Positions 21,595 to 31,029 of a DNA stretch of 64,000 nucleotides are shown piece after piece. The notes below the pieces were generated by a model. It was not told where the DNA came from and did not search any database. It saw nothing but the letters and a program-made list of their open reading frames with translations. A program made the position numbers and the translations under genes. Source of the stretch: Thereva unica (lineage: Eukaryota > Arthropoda > Insecta > Diptera > Therevidae); contig OX465286.1 in the NCBI GenBank assembly GCA_949987705.1, forward strand, positions 24,012,396 through 24,076,395, given 5' to 3'. Position 1 is the stretch's first letter. The number at the start of each line of letters is the position of its first letter.

Positions 21595-22606
21595 AACTGA
21601 TTAACCGCATTTTGTTAAAATTAATATTGAAAAATTTCAATTAATCATTAAGAACTAACATTATTTACAGAGCAACGTAGGTTTAAACCTCGTCAATGTT
21701 GACCCCTGTTTTAGTATTCAGAATTCCGAATAATTCGTCTAACACAGCGTTAAAGATGAAAGGATAAAGGGGGTCTCCTTTTTTGACACCTCGTTAGACT
21801 GTAAAAGAGTCTATCATTTCCCCATTTTAAACCCCCATTTCTCTTCTGAGGACGTGGTCGTGTCTCTGGATTCTTTCCCAGGGTGATGGGACAGTTCTGG
21901 AGAATATGTGAGAGAGACTCAATCTTGAAGCAGCCCGCTCTGCAGCGCCTATCGTTGCCGATGTTAGAAGGGATGCCTTTGGTTGGTAGTAGATTGAGCC
22001 TCAGTTGGATTGATTTGAGGTATTCCTCGCCTTTCCAGAAAATAGGTGGTTTTAAGATGTAATTATTACAGGCCGAGTGATTGGCGAAATGTTTTGTCCC
22101 GCCGCCTGAGTAGGAATATTTCAGACGGGCAGCGAAGTTATCTTTGATGGTCTTGGTGGAAGTAGAATCCCCAACTCTGGACCGTAGAGCATTTATCCAG
22201 TTACTGTGCAGATTCAGAATCGAGCTGGACAAGTAATTTTGTTCTACCAGCCTGTTAATTCTTTCCATCATAATTACTGGGATAGTCTCCTTGAAGTTAA
22301 AAATGCCAAGACCTCCTTTCTTTCTAAGGGCGTAGAAGATGTGGTTTCCACAATGTACTGGAAGATGTAAAAACTTCTTGATGGCTCTACGGATTTGAAG
22401 GTCCACTTTTCTGAGCGTCTTTAAGTTTGTGTAGGGCCGCTGCAGACTAGAGATGTATCTGGGAATGAGGAATTGGTGAAGTATTCTGAACTTCTGCTGG
22501 GGCTTAAGCGGTGCACTGATGATGCTCGTTAAGGGGGGAGCCTGCTTTAGAGGCTTCAAAAAATCTATTTTTTTGAGGAATTTTTAGGGAAGGAAATAAA
22601 TATTTA
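21595..22606 (-). mobile_element. R2-like LINE fragment, copy B
   Basis: Same fragment as copy A without the MITE. It has the RT thumb, CCHC finger and a misplaced RT palm motif. The 5' side ends near 22563-22606 in non-coding sequence, so it is a piece of an element and has no 28S junction. Confidence 0.87.
21750..22559 (-). pseudogene. R2-like RT thumb and zinc finger
   Basis: 269 residues. Residues 20-190 match the R2 thumb/linker (KPQQKFRILHQFLIPRYISS; RRAIKKFLHLPVHC; GLGIFNFKETIPVIMMERI; EEYLKSIQLRLNLLPTKG). The CCHC knuckle follows (RRCRAGCFKIESLSHILQNC). After it the reading shifts into GDPLYPFIFNAVLDEL (another frame, about 21700-21790), an RT palm block that lies upstream in intact elements. 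Confidence 0.87.
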
Positions 22607-23432
22607 ATTGAAACGAAACTTTCAGGTATTATTGTTATATATTTCAACATTTTTCTCAAATTTTTTCATTAACATATATGTCATAATATGCCGGGTACAA
22701 GCATTTCGCCGAGGCGCCTCGAGCGTGCATGTGTCGTGTGGCGGGAAAGATGCAGGTCACAATTTCCATGTGAAACAAAAACCCCAAAACAAATTTATAT
22801 TTTCGATAGTATAAATTCTAGTTAAACCTAAAAAATCTAAAAAAAAGTGAGAAATTCAACAATTTTTCGCAACTTAAAAAAAATTTTTTTTGAAAAAAAA
22901 AAAAAAAATAAAAGTATTTAGATTAAACGAGCGGCTTTTGGTTTGAATGTGTTTTTCATTTGACTGAAAAATATTAAACGTCGAAGTATTTGTTACAAAC
23001 GTGCTGACATTTGTTTTAAACTTTGGAGTGTTTGAAAAGCTGCGCCAAAATCAAAAATTTAAACGTTTGATTTAAAAGTTTTTTTCAAAAGTGTGAATTT
23101 TTAGAAAGTCGTTTGACTTGAACACTTTTCGTTTATTTTAAATGAATTTTTTTTGAATCAAACAGTATTCTCTGTAAACGCGCAGTCAAACGCGCGTGAC
23201 TTTTGAAATAACAATTATTTTTTCTCTCAGTGTAGAATTTCCACTTGAAGTATCCATGGGTACGGGGCGATTTTCGAAAAAAATCCAATATTGTATATTG
23301 TATGAGTATATTATTAATTCAGGTTATATTATTACAATATAGGATTATATTCTTCACGTTTAATTCTACTGTAACGAGCAACTCCGGCTTGATCGGCTGA
23401 TCGGCAACTACTACCGCTGGCTGCTCTCCCCC

Positions 23433-24773
23433 TTAACCGACCGTCATCCCACATTCGGCCGTCCTGATATTATCATCCGACTCGGATGAGGGTTCATCTT
23501 GGTCCTCGTCTCCGGAAAGATGGTCTTTCCACGGCTTCATATTGTCGCAACTAGTCGTTGTTTTCCTAGGCCCTTCACTTGATGCAACTTTCCGGACTGT
23601 ATACCTTCCTTCTTCACCTACTGAGACTATCGCATATGGGCCCAGATAAGGCGGAGCTAGTTTATTCCCTGTTGTAAATTGTGTCCTTTTTATTGCTACT
23701 AAATCTCCTTCTTTATATGTTCTGCCTTCCTTCCGTTTTATGTTATACGTTTTTCTATTTTCTTGCTGTATTTCACGGATTTGATTTTTCACGTCCTGTC
23801 TGGTCTGCTCTCTCTCTTCATCTTGTAACGCTAACATCTCATTTCTAATTAATTCTGCTATTTGTAAATCATCTTTTTTTCGCATAGTTACTCCGAACAT
23901 AACTTCAAATGGTGTTCTTTTAATTGCTCTCTGGAAACTGCTGTTGATTGCCACCTGTACCCGAGGGATGAATTTGTACCACTTTTCAGGTGATTCTATT
24001 GACAGTCGTGTTAATACTTCCAAGATCACTCGGTTTTGTCGTTCCGCTTGCCCATTTGCTCGTGGCACTCCAGCTGTAATTATGGTATGTTCTACATTTT
24101 CGTTTCTGCAATAGTCTTGAAAGCTTTTTGATGTAAAGCTTGATCCACGATGAGTTATGATCCTTTTCGGATTTCCAAAATTTTGCTGCTGCTGTTCTAA
24201 TTTACGAATTACTTCTTCGGATGAGGTAGTCTTTGTGGGGTATAACCAAATATATTTGGAAAACCCGTCTATTACGGTGAGTATGTACTTATACAGCTTC
24301 GAAGTAGAATCCATTGGTCCTATGTGGTCTAGATGGTAAATTTGTAATGGTTTTTCCCCTTTATCCAGGCTGTGCAAAAACCTTTCCTGTTTTCCTGTCT
24401 TCCTATTTGCTAAAATACAACTTACACAGTTGTTTATACAACTTTGCACCTTCTCTCTAAGCCTTGGTATATAAAATTCTCTAGAAGTTAGCAGCATCGT
24501 CTTCTGTACTCCGAAATGTCCTTCTTCGTGCTTTTTTCTAATTAATTCCTTCTCCATGTTTCTTGGTACGACTACCAGTTGAAATCCACTTTCTTCTTTC
24601 ATTAGGATGCCATTTTTTATGAAGAAATTTCTATATGATGGTTTTTCTTGGACCACTGATTTGATGGAGCAAATAAACTCGTCTACTCCTTGGGCCTTTT
24701 TTATCCTTGCGGTTACTTCCTGTTCCATTACTGCGATCAATGGTGCTCTGCTGAGAGTATCTACGTGAACCAT
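23433..24773 (-). CDS. gypsy integrase, copy B
   Basis: 446 residues, uninterrupted. The zinc-binding HHCC region is at about residues 80-125 (H-x-H in KKHEEGHFG, then CINNCVSC). The catalytic core is at about 140-290: YHLDHIGPM, then IITHRGSSFTSKSF where the usual second Asp is His, then VPRANGQAERQNRV with the Glu. The tail has the GPY/F-type module (APPYLGPYAIVSVG). In a live element it inserts cDNA into host DNA; this copy should be catalytically dead. The reading frame runs into the truncated LTR. Confidence 0.92.
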   Translation of the reverse strand: MVHVDTLSRAPLIAVMEQEVTARIKKAQGVDEFICSIKSVVQEKPSYRNFFIKNGILMKEESGFQLVVVPRNMEKELIRKKHEEGHFGVQKTMLLTSREFYIPRLREKVQSCINNCVSCILANRKTGKQERFLHSLDKGEKPLQIYHLDHIGPMDSTSKLYKYILTVIDGFSKYIWLYPTKTTSSEEVIRKLEQQQQNFGNPKRIITHRGSSFTSKSFQDYCRNENVEHTIITAGVPRANGQAERQNRVILEVLTRLSIESPEKWYKFIPRVQVAINSSFQRAIKRTPFEVMFGVTMRKKDDLQIAELIRNEMLALQDEEREQTRQDVKNQIREIQQENRKTYNIKRKEGRTYKEGDLVAIKRTQFTTGNKLAPPYLGPYAIVSVGEEGRYTVRKVASSEGPRKTTTSCDNMKPWKDHLSGDEDQDEPSSESDDNIRTAECGMTVG

Positions 24774-24791
24774 TTTTCTCGATGATCTATG

Positions 24792-25404
24792 TTATACTTC
24801 GAACTCGTACTCTTGAAAATATATTATCCACTTTTGAACTGCATTTGGTAAATCTTTTTTGTTCATTGTTTGGCGAAAAGCAGCACAATCTGTCACAACC
24901 CTAAACTTGTTTCCTAAAATGTAGATGCGAAATTTTTTTAAGGCCCTGAAAACTGCATATACCTCAAGTATATAACTGTGCCACTTTTGTTCAGCTGGGT
25001 TGTTTCTATGACTATAATAGTACACTGGATGAAATCTTCCATTTTCGTCGCCTTGCATTAAGATTGCCGCTGTTCCCACTTTACTGGCGTCCGTATGCAC
25101 TTCTGTTGGTGCATTTTGGTTGAAAATCGCTAATACTGGATTATTTATTAGTGCTTCCTTTAATGTAACAATTGCCTGTCGTTCTGTTGCAGTAATATTA
25201 AACTTGCTATCTCTTTTCAGCAGATCCGTTAGTGGCTGTTCTACAATGGCGTATGAATTAATAAATTTCCTAAAAAATCCTGTTAACCCAAGAAATGCCT
25301 GTAGGTTTTTTATATTTTTCGGCTCTGGGAAGTTTTTAACAGCTTTGATCTTTTCGTGTGACGGTTTTATTTTGCCTTTGGCAATTGTATGCCCTAAAAA
25401 CTGT
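24792..25404 (-). pseudogene. gypsy RNase H and RT end, left of the Maverick
   Basis: The RNase H reading (MHTDASKVGTAAILMQGDEN ... HRNNPAEQKWHSYILEV) and the RT C-terminal blocks (FLGLTGFFRKFI) match copy A at 17353-17960. A Thr/Val change near 25100 does not stop the frame. The reading ends at the Maverick edge. Confidence 0.9.
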
Positions 25405-25629
25405 AGTAGGTATGGGGACGGTTGAGCCTGGGAACCAGGTCAAGGTCACCGCCCATCGAATCTGGGTCAAGGCCATCAATCAATCACCTGTTGGTGGCCA
25501 TGGATCTAGGTCACGGTCTACGATCGTGGGACTGGGGTCAGGGTCGGTCGGTGGCTTGGGACTCGGTGGGGCCGGGCTCGGCTAGGGACTCGGTGGGGCC
25601 GGGATCGGCTAGGGACTCGGTGGGGACTG
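25405..25629 (+). repeat. Maverick left terminal inverted repeat
   Basis: About 225 bp, GC-rich against an AT-rich background. The outer 130 bp are almost identical to the inverted right end. The inner part holds about 2.5 copies of a 27-bp unit built on GGGACTCGGTGGGGCCGGG (about 25557-25628). Compared with the right end it lacks a short stretch around 25530. Confidence 0.92.
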
Positions 25630-25979
25630 TAGACTGAGTTTGTGCATATATTTGGCCTTATACCTGCTTAAAAACTGAGCCGCAAAAGTTTTGATATTGT
25701 TGTTATTTTGAAAGTTATATTTTTTTTAAGAATAAGTTATGAAAAAGCAGGGTAATTGGGCCTTAAAAGAGCTGGCTCTTCCATATCCGGCTCTTTCATA
25801 ACGCTGCATTTTAACTTTATAAATAAAATATAATAGTAATAAATATGCTATTTTTTCATATAATATTTAAATATTTTACTAACTCAGTCCATAAACCAAA
25901 CTGCACATGTCTTAAATATATCGTGGGCTCATATAGTTAAAAAAGTAATAGTGAATTACCTTATGAACACTGTCCTAAT

Positions 25980-26333
25980 TAGTGATGAGAAAGACTAGTC
26001 TTGTTCTTTGGCCTTTTCTTGCACATTTGGCAAGATCAAAGCAAGACCAAGAGAAGACAGGACAAAATAAGACTGCAAGATTAAGATAGCAATACTTCTT
26101 GATCATCACTAAGTACCAAAAGTCTTGCAGTGATGCGAAAAAACTTGCAAAAAGTCTTGCAAAAGGTCTTGCAGTATTGTCTTCATTACTACAAGACTTT
26201 TGCCACTTAGTGATGAGCCAAAGCTTTACTAACTTGATCTTGCAGTCTTGACTTGTTCTTGTCCTGCCTTGTCTTGGCCTTGTCAAATGTGCAAGAAAAG
26301 GCAAAACTACAAGACCAGTCTTGCTCATCACTA
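25980..26333. mobile_element. 354-bp hAT-like MITE inside the Maverick
   Basis: Left end TAGTGATGAGAAAGAC and right end GTCTTGCTCATCACTA are inverted, and inverted similarity runs deep on both sides (AGTCTTG/CAAGACT motifs). The flanks GTCCTAAT (25972-25979) and GCCCTAAT (26334-26341) look like an 8-bp duplication with one change, as hAT elements make. ORFs in it are by-products of the fold-back. Confidence 0.8.
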
Positions 26334-26349
26334 GCCCTAATATAGAGAA

Positions 26350-26950
26350 TAAACGGATCATTTAAAGACTGCTTCTAAAATGTGCTATGGTCTAACAAGA
26401 CATAAAACTAAGAAGCTAACATTTGATTATGCCATGGCCAATGATATTTGCCCAAATAAATGGAAGGAAATTGAAACTGAGAAGCGTGTATCAGCAAATT
26501 TATCTGGGAGAAAACCTTAAAGCACTTCTCTATCCCGTGCAACAAGTTTTAATAAAACAAATATAAACAACTTTTTTGAGAAATTGAGCACTGTTTTACG
26601 AAATTTTTCCTCCCCATATGATTTTTAACGTCCACGAAACGGGCTGCGACACCGTCACCAATCCTTCTAAAGTCATAGCTGAAAGAGGTTCGAAACACAT
26701 TGGACAAGTTACCTCAGCTGAACGAGGAGCCTTGGTGACACCTCTGTTCTTTATTAATGCTGATGGTGGTTTTTACCCCCTATTTTTGTCTTTCCTGGAG
26801 TTAACTACGAAGATATTATGTTAAATAATGGTCCGCCGGGAGCTCTAGGGTTGGCTCAAGCTTCGGGATAGATGACTAAGGACTGTTTCGTTAAAGAGCT
26901 TAAACATTGTCAGAATCATCAGATCAGAATTTTTTGGAATATCTTCAAAT
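26350..26950 (+). pseudogene. pogo/Tigger-like transposase fragment
   Basis: Broken plus-strand reading: KPSTSLSRATSFNKTNINNF-like segment (26515-26570, with a stop), then 26618-26824 with FNVHETGCDTVTNPSKVIAE and RGSKHIGQVTSAERGALVTP, then GPPGALGLAQASG and TKDCFVKEL near 26835-26905. These are conserved blocks of DDE_1 transposases; the first Asp of the catalytic NVDETG block is His here. Inverted-looking GGCTCTTTCAT motifs near 25745-25800 and 26990-27215 may be remains of its ends. Confidence 0.72.
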
Positions 26951-27416
26951 ATTTTCACAATATGACTTTATAATACAGATTGGCTGTTTCATAACTTTTG
27001 GTGGCTCTTTCAATACCAAAATGTTATGAAAGAGCCAAAAAACACATTTTTTTTAAATTAACATTTCATTGATTTTTTTATTGTCTTTATGGTTTGCCCG
27101 TATGAAATTACCTACTTCAATAAGTAAATAACAATTTGAGAAAAAAAAATCATCATTTATTTCATTAAAACTATATTTGTTTGCTTCGTCTAGTAAACTG
27201 GCTCTTTCATGCCACTTCTCCCCTACTTGTTAAACATTTTTATTTTACTCTCTAAAACCGGATTTATTATTACACTCAGTTGTGAAATTCTGTTTTTAAA
27301 CCTAAATGTATCCACTGCATACTGCTCCCATGGTCCTTTCCTACTTTGTCTGTATGCGAAACTCCATACTACCATATATTTAATTTGTGGGTCTTCATTG
27401 AAACTTATTTTCTTCC

Positions 27417-27794
27417 TCATATCTGCTCGTGGAAATAATAATGAATTGCTAAAACGAATAAAATACCAGATAAAAATTTCAAAGTGTTGAATGTACAAAG
27501 TATGATTTTTGATTTAGGTTGTTCTGTAAGTGGTGCTAGCTGATCTTTGAATCTTCCGCATTCGTCTATCCTATTAACATAGATACAGTGTGGTGAACGA
27601 TGTCTATGATCGAAATCTACATCCGATGCGCAACTCATAGCATTTATCTGCAGAGAACAAAAGTAACATTGAACACGGTCTTTGATGTTTGTGTAAAAAA
27701 ATCCACTTTTCGCTAGCTGGTCTGCTGTATCTAAGTCGATTGCATGATTATCGAATGTTTTCAAACGATCGTATTCTTGTTTCAAGTTTAACAT
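27417..27794 (-). CDS. BIR (IAP-type) domain protein of the Maverick
   Basis: 125 residues. Residues 8-72 form one BIR domain: YDRLKTFDNH at the start, LAKSGFFYTNIKDRVQCYFC, then the zinc ligands C-x2-C-x16-H-x6-C (CYFC, ... DFDHRHRSPHC) at exact family spacing. The usual Trp between the Cys pair and His is not kept. The C-terminal part has a hydrophobic stretch (LKFLSGILFVLAIHYYF, about 103-119) that may be a membrane anchor; there is no RING. BIR proteins bind caspases or IAP antagonists and can block cell death, so a survival function for the infected cell is an inference. It lies 21 bp behind the integrase. A TATAAAA box at 27814-27820 is 20 bp upstream of the ATG. Confidence 0.85.
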   Translation of the reverse strand: MLNLKQEYDRLKTFDNHAIDLDTADQLAKSGFFYTNIKDRVQCYFCSLQINAMSCASDVDFDHRHRSPHCIYVNRIDECGRFKDQLAPLTEQPKSKIILCTFNTLKFLSGILFVLAIHYYFHEQI

Positions 27795-27815
27795 TTTGAA
27801 TGAGTGTAACAGGTT

Positions 27816-28730
27816 TTATATCACGTCTTTTATATTAATCCAAGTATTGTGTTTTGATGGAAAACCAAGCCACTTCACTAGAACCTGATTACCGCGTCTT
27901 TTTATAACCTTTTCTACTAAATAGACATCAGGGTTTTTCGCAGGAGCTATTTCTGGTTCATAAAATCTGCCTTGAATTATATTTCCCTGGTAATCTTCCA
28001 GAATATATGTTGTTGGGTAAGCAGATTTAACTTCTTTTATTTTAAAGATCTCTGTGGACCAATTAGGTGTATAACCTTTTTCGAATACATGTTTATGTCT
28101 ACTTATACGAACAAAATCACCTGCTTTGTATTTAGACTTTGATTTTATTTTGGGGTAATTATACACAGATAATAAACGTTTTTCGTTACGCGGTCGAACA
28201 TCTACTGGGCTCATCTTAATCGTACGATGTTTTGTTGTATTGTAGTCATCTGTCAGCTTGGTCAACATGCTAATCCAGTGATAATTGCCATTCATGCTGA
28301 ATTCTTTCCACATTATATTTTTCAATGTTCTGTTTAATCTTTCTACAATTGAGGCTTTCAGAGTACTGTAGCTGGAATAATGGTTTATTTCGTAATCTTT
28401 CATCAGTTGACGAAACGGTTTATTAAAAAACTCTTTTCCATCATCGGTTTGTAAATTTCTTGGAATCCGTCCTGTATTAAAAATCGACTGCAATGCTTTT
28501 ACAACTTCTGATGCCTTTTTAGATTTTAAAGGCAGTGTCCATGCATACTTTGAAAAGGTATCAATTACAGTGAGAAGAAAACGAAACCCCTGATTTTCTG
28601 ATGAGTAAGAACCCATCTCGACCAGGTCTGCCTGCCACAAATCATCTATACCTTTGGTAGTGACATGTCGACGTTTAAAATTTTTTCGCACTGGTTTATG
28701 CAGTTCGTTGATTATCTGTCTTCTGCTCAT
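27816..28730 (-). CDS. Maverick retrovirus-like integrase with chromodomain
   Basis: 304 residues from ATG 28730. The rve core has LWQADLVEM (D35), NLQTDDGKEF (D96/D97) and STLKASIVERLNR (E130), a complete DDE triad. The motif VIDTFSKYAWTLPLKSK is typical of Maverick and Ginger-type integrases. The C-terminus (about 268-304) is a chromodomain: VYLVEKVIKRRGNQVLVKWL then NTWINIKDVI. It inserts the element and makes the 6-bp duplication. No HHCC zinc domain is in the frame, so the N-terminus may be shortened. Its stop codon lies within the TATA box of the BIR gene. It shares a divergent promoter with the ATPase. Confidence 0.93.
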   Translation of the reverse strand: MSRRQIINELHKPVRKNFKRRHVTTKGIDDLWQADLVEMGSYSSENQGFRFLLTVIDTFSKYAWTLPLKSKKASEVVKALQSIFNTGRIPRNLQTDDGKEFFNKPFRQLMKDYEINHYSSYSTLKASIVERLNRTLKNIMWKEFSMNGNYHWISMLTKLTDDYNTTKHRTIKMSPVDVRPRNEKRLLSVYNYPKIKSKSKYKAGDFVRISRHKHVFEKGYTPNWSTEIFKIKEVKSAYPTTYILEDYQGNIIQGRFYEPEIAPAKNPDVYLVEKVIKRRGNQVLVKWLGFPSKHNTWINIKDVI

Positions 28731-28786
28731 TGTGCAGAATGTATAAATACCTGCAGTTGAATTACCAGTTTATATACAAAGCAAAA
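28731..28786. promoter_or_regulatory. divergent promoter between integrase and ATPase
   Basis: 56 bp separate the two start codons. TATAAATA (28742-28749) faces the ATPase, 37 bp from its ATG; TATATAAA on the minus strand (28769-28776) faces the integrase, 38 bp from its ATG. Two TATA boxes crossed within 56 bp would leave very short leaders. Confidence 0.7.
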
Positions 28787-29357
28787 ATGATCAAGTTTAA
28801 TCACCCATTTACAATGATGGTTGCGGGGCCTTCGGGATGCGGCAAAACAACATTTATAAAAAATCTTCTTAATACTAATCAGGTATTTATAGAAAAATTA
28901 GAAAAATTATATGGTGTAATGTAGAACACGGTGCACTACCTACGGATATCAAACTGCAAAACATCGAATATTTAAATGCTATACCAGAGGAGTTTGTAAA
29001 TCATGAAAACGAGCCAACATTGATTGTTATAGATGACATGATGTTAAACGGATTTAGTAAACAAGTTTGTGAACTCTTTACTAAGGGGTCTCATCATCGT
29101 AATTTCTCAGTAATTCTTGTGACACAAAACGTATTCCATCAAGGAAAATTCAGTCGTGATATATCGCTCAATTGTAAATATCTTGTTGTATTTAAAAACC
29201 CCCGGGATAAAAGTCAATTTACACATCTGGCCCGACAAATTTACCCAGAAAATAGTTTAGAACTTGTGAGAATATATAAAGAGATAACTCAAATGCCTTA
29301 CGGGTATTTGCTAATTGATTTAACTCAGGACATTAACGACGTCTTAAGATTTCGAAC
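28787..29357 (+). pseudogene. Maverick packaging ATPase, 5' part (frameshifted)
   Basis: FtsK/HerA-type ATPase of the A32-like packaging family, which pumps DNA into the capsid. Walker A is MVAGPSGCGKTTF (residues 11-22). The first frame ends at 28923; a second plus-strand frame continues with VEHGALPTDIKLQNIEYL and Walker B TLIVIDDMML (29014-29043), then VILVTQNVFHQGKFSRDISL. The change of frame falls in A-rich sequence near 28895-28910 and is the size of one base. The reading is then cut by the LINE at 29358. Confidence 0.9.
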
Positions 29358-30875
29358 ACCCGGGCCCCATCCAAGACGGAAATAGTAACCGCAATTCATG
29401 CGATGGCCAATGGTAAAGCAGCTGGAAAAGATGGCATCCCGCCAGAATTGTTGAAAGCCGACTCAAGCCTCATAGCAGATGCGCTTCAGCCAATCCTCGA
29501 ATTAGCATGGAACACCTGTACCTTTCCGGAGGATTGGACGGAAGGTATCATAGTCAAAATACCCAAAAAGGGGGATCTAACAATATGCGACAACTGGAGA
29601 GGCATCTGTCTATTATCTACTGTGGGTAAAATCTTGTCCCACACTATACTATCAAGAATAAGAGAGGCAGTAGATCAAACGCTTAGAAGGCAGCAGGCCG
29701 GATTCAGGAAGGGCCGTTCATGTATAGATCACATCAACACCTTAAGAATAATAGTGGAACAGTCTACTGAATTCCGATCCCCCCTTTACCTTGCTTTCGT
29801 AGATTATGAGAAAGCGTTCGACTCGGTTAATAGGAGCTTTATATGGCAGGCATTACGGCGACGTGGACTGCCGGATAAGATAATAGAATTGATAAAAGCC
29901 CTATACAACAATTCCAAATGCAGAGTTCTCCATAACGGAAAATTATCCGACAGCTTTGAGGTGAGTTCAGGAGTACGACAAGGATGCTTACTATCCCCAT
30001 TACTATTTCTTATAGTAATAAATGACATTCTTGTTGGCGCTCTAGATAGTAGAACAGGCGGCATACAGTGGGGTTTGCTAGATCGCCTTAAGGACCTCGA
30101 CTACGCAGATGATATCTGTTTGCTGGCCCACAGACATCAGGAGCTAAAAAACATGTTAAACAATTTGGCAACAGAAAGTAGTCTAGCAGGCTTAAGGCTG
30201 AATCCGAATAAAACCAAAGAAATGCGGATAAATGCAAACACACTTGAACGAACTGCGCTGAATAACCGTGACGTGGAACTGGTAGATAAATTCTGCTACC
30301 TCGGTAGTATTATTACCGAAAATGGTGGTGCAGAAGAAGACGTCAGTTCCAGAATAAATAAAGCACGAAGCGCATATGCATGCTTGTTCCGCATATGGAG
30401 ATCAACGGAGATCTCAACCAACACCAAATTGCGGCTGTTCAACTCCAACGTTAAGGCAGTTCTTTTATACGGTTGCGAAACATGGAAAGTCACCCAATTC
30501 ATCACAGGGCGCCTACAAGTCTTCATAAACAGATGCCTACGTCGTATCCTAAAAATCCGCTGGCAAGATAGAATTTCAAATGAAGAGCTATGGCGCCGTG
30601 CCGGCCAAGAAAGGATAGACGACCAAATCAGGCGAAGGAAATGGAATTGGGTTGGCCACACCTTGCGACGCGATAACGAAAATCTAGCCAAACAGGCCCT
30701 TGACTGGAACCCGCAAGGATCCCGTCGAGTTGGAAGACCTAGAACAACGTGGAGGAGAACCCTACTAGCAGAGGCCGCAACTACTGGGAGATCCTGGTCA
30801 GAGCTAAGAGCTGTCGCGCAAAACAGAGTCCGCTGGAGGGCAACTGTTTCCGCCCTATGTCCCACGAGGGATTAA
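29358..30875 (+). CDS. LINE reverse transcriptase, 5'-truncated
   Basis: Open from the truncation point; the first ATG is at 29403. RT blocks: GKAAGKDGIPPELLK, NWRGICLLSTVGKIL, AGFRKGRSCIDHI, AFVDYEKAFDSVNR (first Asp), VRQGCLLSPLLF, LDYADDICLLA (catalytic YADD), FCYLGSIIT. The tail has LLYGCETWKV and a WVGHTLRR ... GRPRTTWRR end usual for RTE-like or related insect LINEs. The endonuclease domain is lost by truncation. No stop or missing catalytic residue. Confidence 0.9.
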   Translation, partial: TRAPSKTEIVTAIHAMANGKAAGKDGIPPELLKADSSLIADALQPILELAWNTCTFPEDWTEGIIVKIPKKGDLTICDNWRGICLLSTVGKILSHTILSRIREAVDQTLRRQQAGFRKGRSCIDHINTLRIIVEQSTEFRSPLYLAFVDYEKAFDSVNRSFIWQALRRRGLPDKIIELIKALYNNSKCRVLHNGKLSDSFEVSSGVRQGCLLSPLLFLIVINDILVGALDSRTGGIQWGLLDRLKDLDYADDICLLAHRHQELKNMLNNLATESSLAGLRLNPNKTKEMRINANTLERTALNNRDVELVDKFCYLGSIITENGGAEEDVSSRINKARSAYACLFRIWRSTEISTNTKLRLFNSNVKAVLLYGCETWKVTQFITGRLQVFINRCLRRILKIRWQDRISNEELWRRAGQERIDDQIRRRKWNWVGHTLRRDNENLAKQALDWNPQGSRRVGRPRTTWRRTLLAEAATTGRSWSELRAVAQNRVRWRATVSALCPTRD

Positions 30876-30890
30876 GGGGCACATAGATAG
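29358..30890 (+). mobile_element. 5'-truncated non-LTR retrotransposon in the ATPase gene
   Basis: 1533 bp flanked by a perfect 12-bp duplication AAGATTTCGAAC (29346-29357 and 30891-30902). Only the RT half is present, with a short 3' tail (GGCACATAGATAG). The insertion is clean and its RT frame fully open, so it is recent. Confidence 0.93.
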
Positions 30891-30902
30891 AAGATTTCGA
30901 AC

Positions 30903-31029
30903 TGATATATTTAATAAACACTTTGTAACCTGTTTTTGCCCGCAAAACTCTTTAAATGGTAAGAATGGCGTCACGAATGAAACGATTAAGGGAGAACAAG
31001 CATATGCTATATGTGCTTTAAAAGGCTAA
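30903..31029 (+). pseudogene. Maverick packaging ATPase, 3' end
   Basis: Directly after the right target duplication the ATPase frame resumes with DIFNKHFVTCFCPQN and runs to TAA at 31027-31029. Its last 53 bp overlap the next gene (start 30977) in another frame. Confidence 0.75.

Noticed and set aside
25358..25637. GC-rich ORFs in the left Maverick end
   Set aside because: They are translations of the terminal repeat and its minisatellite, with inverted partners at the other end.
26618..26824. Intact transposase gene in the Maverick
   Set aside because: The frame is short, broken on both sides and lacks a catalytic Asp.
27223..27498. 91-residue minus-strand ORF as a further Maverick gene
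   Set aside because: It overlaps the BIR gene's end in another frame, has no recognised domain and starts at a non-ATG-supported position.
30296..30865. 189-residue minus-strand ORF inside the LINE
   Set aside because: It is a shadow of the RT frame, which has all RT motifs.
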